From Thozetella sp. PMI_491 (Eukaryota; Ascomycota; Sordariomycetes; Chaetosphaeriales; Chaetosphaeriaceae): a stretch of 64,000 bases of DNA. This document shows positions 59,901 through 64,000 of this stretch, one piece after another. Below the pieces are notes generated by a model. The model saw nothing but the letters and a program-made list of their open reading frames with translations. It searched no databases and was not told the origin of the DNA. The stretch covers positions 1 through 64,000 of the forward strand of contig MU270114.1 of the NCBI GenBank assembly GCA_021432635.1, read 5' to 3'. Position 1 is the stretch's first letter. The number at the start of each line of letters is the position of its first letter. Both the position numbers and the translations under genes were made by a program.

Positions 59901-61893
59901 AGGACGGAATGTGGGTGGAGGAAGGTACTGTCTACCTTGCCACTGACGACCATCTGAATCGAGGAAAGCGCCGACTGGCCTCGTCGTCTCTTCAGATTGC
60001 AGTATAGTTAGACCAAGGCAGGTCCTAGCGAGTTCCGTTGGTGGAGAGGATGCTTCAGCCTAGCCTCGCATTCCCTGACCTTTCATGATCAGTCGCCACT
60101 GCATCTAGTCCCCCGTGAGACCGATGTTTCGCTCGTGTCAGGGCGGCGCCTCGATATTGCCGGAATAGGCATACCTGCCAAGGGTCATACGCCCTCCATG
60201 TCGTCGTCCTCCCGGGATCTTTCTGGATGGCTTCGATCCGTGCCATGGATGGTGTGGCGCCTGTGGATGCAAACCTCATCCTCCTCGTACTTGTTGGACG
60301 CAAGAGTTGCGCACTGAGTCGAGGGTGCTTTCCCCGAACTTGAAGATCTGTCGTCGACCTTGTAGCTCATTCAGGTTGCCACCGATCATGACCCGGAACC
60401 GTCGGTATCCACCTATCCATCTCGCCAAGTGTTATCGCGAAGGTTGTCGGCCCTGTTTCTCCCTTGCTCCAGTCAATCTCCCTGTTGGCCAAGTCGATCT
60501 CGATCCCAGCACGTCTGAGGCCTCTGATGCATATGCAGAGAAGCATAGGAAGAGCGGCCGAAGGCTCGGAGGGCGAGGTACCCTTATGAAGTCTGCCAGC
60601 TGGTGGGCGTGGCGTCATGCCCTTTGTCTCCGCCATTGGGCTGATATGAGATTTCACCGTGAGCCCAATCCCAATGCGACGGCAATGAGTTTATGTCCTG
60701 TGTTTTATTGGTGCAGCATGCGGCTCCGCACTTGTCGTCAACACACGGCCTCGGGGGATCGGTGATGAAGATATTTTGTCTCTGCGATATTGCGTCGTAG
60801 CTGTATCCGACTGGCCAGTTCCACTTGATCTCGGCCCCAAGTCGTGGCCGAGCCTTGCCCTCGTGTGACGTGGTAGACGGAGTTGACGTCGTCTGGGTGC
60901 TGCCGGCTCCCCTCAACCCGCTTCGCAAGCATATTGCTCCGGGGCCACGCCCGTGTTCGCAATGTAGGCTAATTACCCTTCCATTATATATTCCCCAGTG
61001 TATTCGTTTCGCGTGGGACATCGGTGAATAACACTTAGACCCCATGCTGCTTGTCCGGACTCCACGGACTGGGGTCAATACCGGACCCCCAAATCAAGTG
61101 CGAATGAAGCCTGCAGCCCAAAATCCACTAGGGGCTGGTCCGCACATATGAATACTACGTCCGAGTACTGCAATGGCGCCGAGCAGCATGTTCCGTGGTC
61201 CTTGTTTATCCGGTTACCCCAAACCGCCGAGTGGCGGCGTGATCCCCACGGAGTGCACCTTCGCCTTTGCCCTCCAATGCACCTCTGAAATTTACACTAA
61301 GCACGGTCCTGTTGCTTGTGGAGGTTTGCCTTTCTAGGCAACTTGTCCTGGAAGATCAAGGTTTGTTGGGCCCCCTCTCCCAGGAGTTAGTTGGATTCTT
61401 GAAGGTATAGGTAGGTGTACGCAAACCTACGATGGCCCCTGGATGAGACATCGTAGTCTCTCATAGCCAAAGGGAGACCTTCCCCCGCTTCTTTTCCAGT
61501 TTCAAACCTGCCCCCAACGGCCAATGTTGCTCTCATCCCGTTTCTTCGCGCGAGGGGTAGCCCAGGACGCACATACCATAGCATGGGTCCGGGGTCTCGT
61601 GTTGATCATCCACGACAAAGCCACCCGGGTGACATGGACACCGCACGTTGTCCGCAGGAATTGAACAATGTCCGTAGCCATATAATGAGACACGGCCAAC
61701 CGATACTGTCTCTATCGGTATTGACGGCCCGTCGGTCGTCATCGACGCCCGATGGCGCTATTCGCGTCGATCTACACACATCTCTGCATTTCGAGGTTAG
61801 TCCAGTCATCGGGACACACGCCCTTCTGAGAAGGCCGACAAGCGACACATCTCTACCCCCATCGGTCCTGCACCATGCAGGTGAGGTGAGGGA

Positions 61894-61895
<2 letters not shown>
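56976..61895. other. Intergenic region, possible gene or repeat relics
   Basis: No intact gene. A GACA tetranucleotide repeat lies at 57985-58006. On the minus strand, frames at 61078-60584 and 60657-60367 contain protein-like pieces, including a Cys-bearing segment (CVDDKCGAACC), but they are in different frames with no convincing splice links and no family is recognised. Minus-strand segments near 59150-58860 are similar in character. The stretch may be an eroded gene or mobile element. Confidence 0.4.
57985..58006 (+). repeat. GACA microsatellite
   Basis: Five to six tandem GACA units following a GAGA stretch. No functional context is evident. Confidence 0.8.

Positions 61896-61948
<53 letters not shown>
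61896..61948 (+). repeat. Poly-C tract, 53 nt
   Basis: An uninterrupted run of 53 C residues, the longest homopolymer in the window. Frames through it give polyproline (plus) or polyglycine (minus) and are not genes. Confidence 0.9.
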
Positions 61949-61949
<1 letters not shown>

Positions 61950-63531
61950 CGCCGACCAGGATGCGAGCCTTGACGGGCGTTTCTTTCGGTATTTTCTCAA
62001 TATCACCGGATGCCCGGAATATCGAAGCACCTTCTCACATTATAGTTTGGTTCCCAGTGGACGCCAGTCGGGTTGTTCAGGAGCATCCGCTGGCCAGTGT
62101 TGTTTGGGCCAAGCCCACCCTCGGCACCGAGACTCGCTCGGGGGCCTGGCCCCAATTTACGAGCATTGTCGACGTGATAGTGTCTCCAGTGCAAGTCCGG
62201 TGCGTATATACCACGGCACGGTAGATGGATAAACATGCTACAAATACGAAATCAGTATTCGTTTCGAATCCAAGTACACATTTACCATGGTCCAGAAAGT
62301 TCTGGTTCTCCGGTCGCATCGCTGACGTGCTGGTGCCGGGATGAGGAAAGCAACTGCATTCGGTGACAGAAGGTCTATGCACGAAGGAGAGCGCAAAGGT
62401 ATCCTTGACGAAACCTGTCAACTCCGTTGCCGTAGCCATGCATGCTCTGTGGATGTGTCCGGTATGGAGAGGCTCTCTGTGCGGCGGAAAGCTCCGCGAT
62501 ATCGTTGCCATCTAGACTCGGCCGAGAGATACATACGATCAATATCCTGCAAGATGCCTGGTCCCTAAAATAGCACAATGAATGGCGTCAACTATCATAT
62601 AAATCGGACGTTGGAGAGTAGCATCACATCTTGAACCGCTAGTGCCAAGATGTCACGTAACACCCTCTGTCGAGGCATAGTCTAGAAACCTCTCGGGCGC
62701 TAAGAGAACTTGAAACGTCAGTACAGCCGAGGCCATGCGATCTTAGGCTAGAAATTGGAACCTATCGACCTTGCTATGTCTTTCCATTAGACTAAGGTGC
62801 CGGGTAGTCCAGTCACTGGCTGCAGACGGGACAATCCGGACAGCTAGTAGGGTATGCACCTCTCGGGCCCGAAAGGCGCATTAGGAGACCGAGCCCACCG
62901 ATTCGGGGTGTTAGATGGAGACTATATTGCCTGTATGGCTTGCGCCTTGGGGATGAGAGGTACCGGTACAGCAAATCTGCGGTGAAACTATACCTGGTGT
63001 TCGGAGCATTTCCTCTGTCCATCCCACCCAACCTGGCCTCATCGGCCAATACCTCTATCGTTGATCGTCGTCAGCCGGACGCGAGCAAATATGTCGGTGA
63101 CCTCGAAGCAAGCTTTGACAGGATAGTATACCGCTTCTCTCCACCTCAGTGGGCCACGACCTCCAAATGGGCAATGATCTCCCGCTCGGGTATGTGTCGA
63201 AACGGGATGCTCGGGTGGGTGTAGATGTATGCGTGACAAGCGGCCTCCGTTTGCTTGATATGGTGGGAACGCACACGCAAGCATCGTTTTCGGCATTGCC
63301 CTGACGGCCTCGTTCAAGGTATAAGAAGGTCTCCGGCCAACCTACCACTCCATATCCTGTCGCCTCGAGCAACAAGGATCACATCGACCTGAATGGGCCC
63401 GGGACGCCTAACGCCATCTCGACGGGGGATTTGTGGGGCAAGGAAGCCAGGCACATGGGCATGAGGAAAAGGCTAGTGCTTCTCGATGAGCATGATGCCA
63501 GGTGACGGGAACGCCAAGGCTGGATGGCTAG
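61949..63531. other. Intergenic region, no supported gene
   Basis: Both strands carry frames of 60-144 codons (for example 62511-62077 and 63375-63055 on the minus strand) with some protein-like composition but no motif, signal peptide or consistent codon bias. A minus-strand segment around 63270-63080 reads as HIPEREIIAHLEVVAH followed by a stop and further sequence, again suggestive only of decayed coding DNA. Confidence 0.4.
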
Positions 63532-63972
63532 GACAAGGTCGAGGGATGGCGGTCTCACCGTCCGTCCCTAACCGACAACCGGACGGCTCGCACAGCTTGC
63601 AAGGTTTGGGATAAGGTCAAGGAAGGACACCGAACATCCGACAATCCCCGTTTCACTGTCAGTCTACTGGAAGCCGACGAGATTTCGAACCTGGCCATCG
63701 AGACCTATGGTACCAGCCAACATGGGGTTGGTATCTCAAGGGATGACGATGGTATGAAAGAGCTGAAGAAGCCAATGCTAAGCTTGGACTCGGTTGAAAG
63801 AGACGATAGGGAATGACGACATAACGCGATAAACGGGCCTAGATGGACAAATGAGAAACGGCTTCCTCTCAACGTGAACTGCAACATGAAGAAAGAGTTA
63901 GGTCATGGTGGTCTGGAGCCTGTGGCTACGAGAAGAGATGGCTCTTCTGCAAGAGAAAGGACTGAAAAGAGC
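63532..63972 (+). pseudogene. Possible coding relic with one internal stop, unidentified
   Basis: After a stop at 63529-63531 a plus-strand frame is open for 94 codons to a TGA at 63814-63816 and then for 52 more to a TAG at 63973. It has no ATG near its beginning. Its composition is protein-like and charged (for example RFTVSLLEADEISNLAIETY and KELKKPMLSLDSVERDDRE). It could be an exon of a gene running off the window, a decayed gene, or chance; no family is recognised. Confidence 0.2.
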
Positions 63973-64000
63973 TAGGATCTGCTGAAGACATTTATCGGAT

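Noticed and set aside
61583-62224. 213-codon frame with polyproline, and similar frames over 52080-52119
   Set aside because: The proline or glycine tract is merely the poly-C run; frame would change with any length error.
1-64000. CRISPR arrays, operons, ribosome binding sites, rRNA genes
   Set aside because: None seen; the genome is fungal with spliced genes, and no regular spaced repeats or rRNA sequence were recognised.

Overview
This window is nuclear DNA of a filamentous ascomycete, most likely a Sordariomycete. The genes have short 63-90 bp spliceosomal introns with CTAAC/CTGAC-type branch points, codons mostly end in C, and the protein families are fungal (non-reducing polyketide synthase, Zn2Cys6 and C2H2-Zn2Cys6 regulators, Fet3-type multicopper oxidase). 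Only four genes can be supported. Their spliced coding sequence is about 12.4 kb, or 19% of the window; the rest is gene-poor and rich in C/G homopolymers.

Layout: (1) 1-5195, no supported gene, ending in a pyrimidine-rich leader. (2) 5196-6997 (+), secreted Fet3/Abr1-type multicopper oxidase, 3 exons, 561 aa. (3) 6998-14429, intergenic. (4) 14430-21144 (+), non-reducing PKS, 4 exons, 2171 aa, SAT-KS-MAT-PT-ACP-ACP-TE, of the PKS1 type that makes the DHN-melanin precursor. (5) 21145-29907, intergenic with a 120-N assembly gap at 25696-25815. (6) 29908-31203 (+), AflR-type Zn2Cys6 regulator, 431 aa. (7) 31204-48182, intergenic with minisatellites and decayed-looking open frames. (8) 48183-51290 (-), CMR1/PIG1-type regulator with two C2H2 fingers and one Zn2Cys6 finger, 4 exons, 955 aa, one intron being GC-AG. 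(9) 51291-64000, no supported gene, with the longest poly-C and poly-G tracts.

Taken together this reads as the core of a 1,8-dihydroxynaphthalene (DHN) melanin locus. The PKS makes the polyketide naphthol, the oxidase could act at a late oxidation or polymerisation step, and two regulators of different architecture could control the set. No tetra/trihydroxynaphthalene reductase, scytalone dehydratase or Ayg1-type hydrolase is visible, so those steps must be encoded elsewhere. The genes are spread over 46 kb, with gaps of about 7, 9 and 17 kb, which is loose for a fungal biosynthetic cluster.
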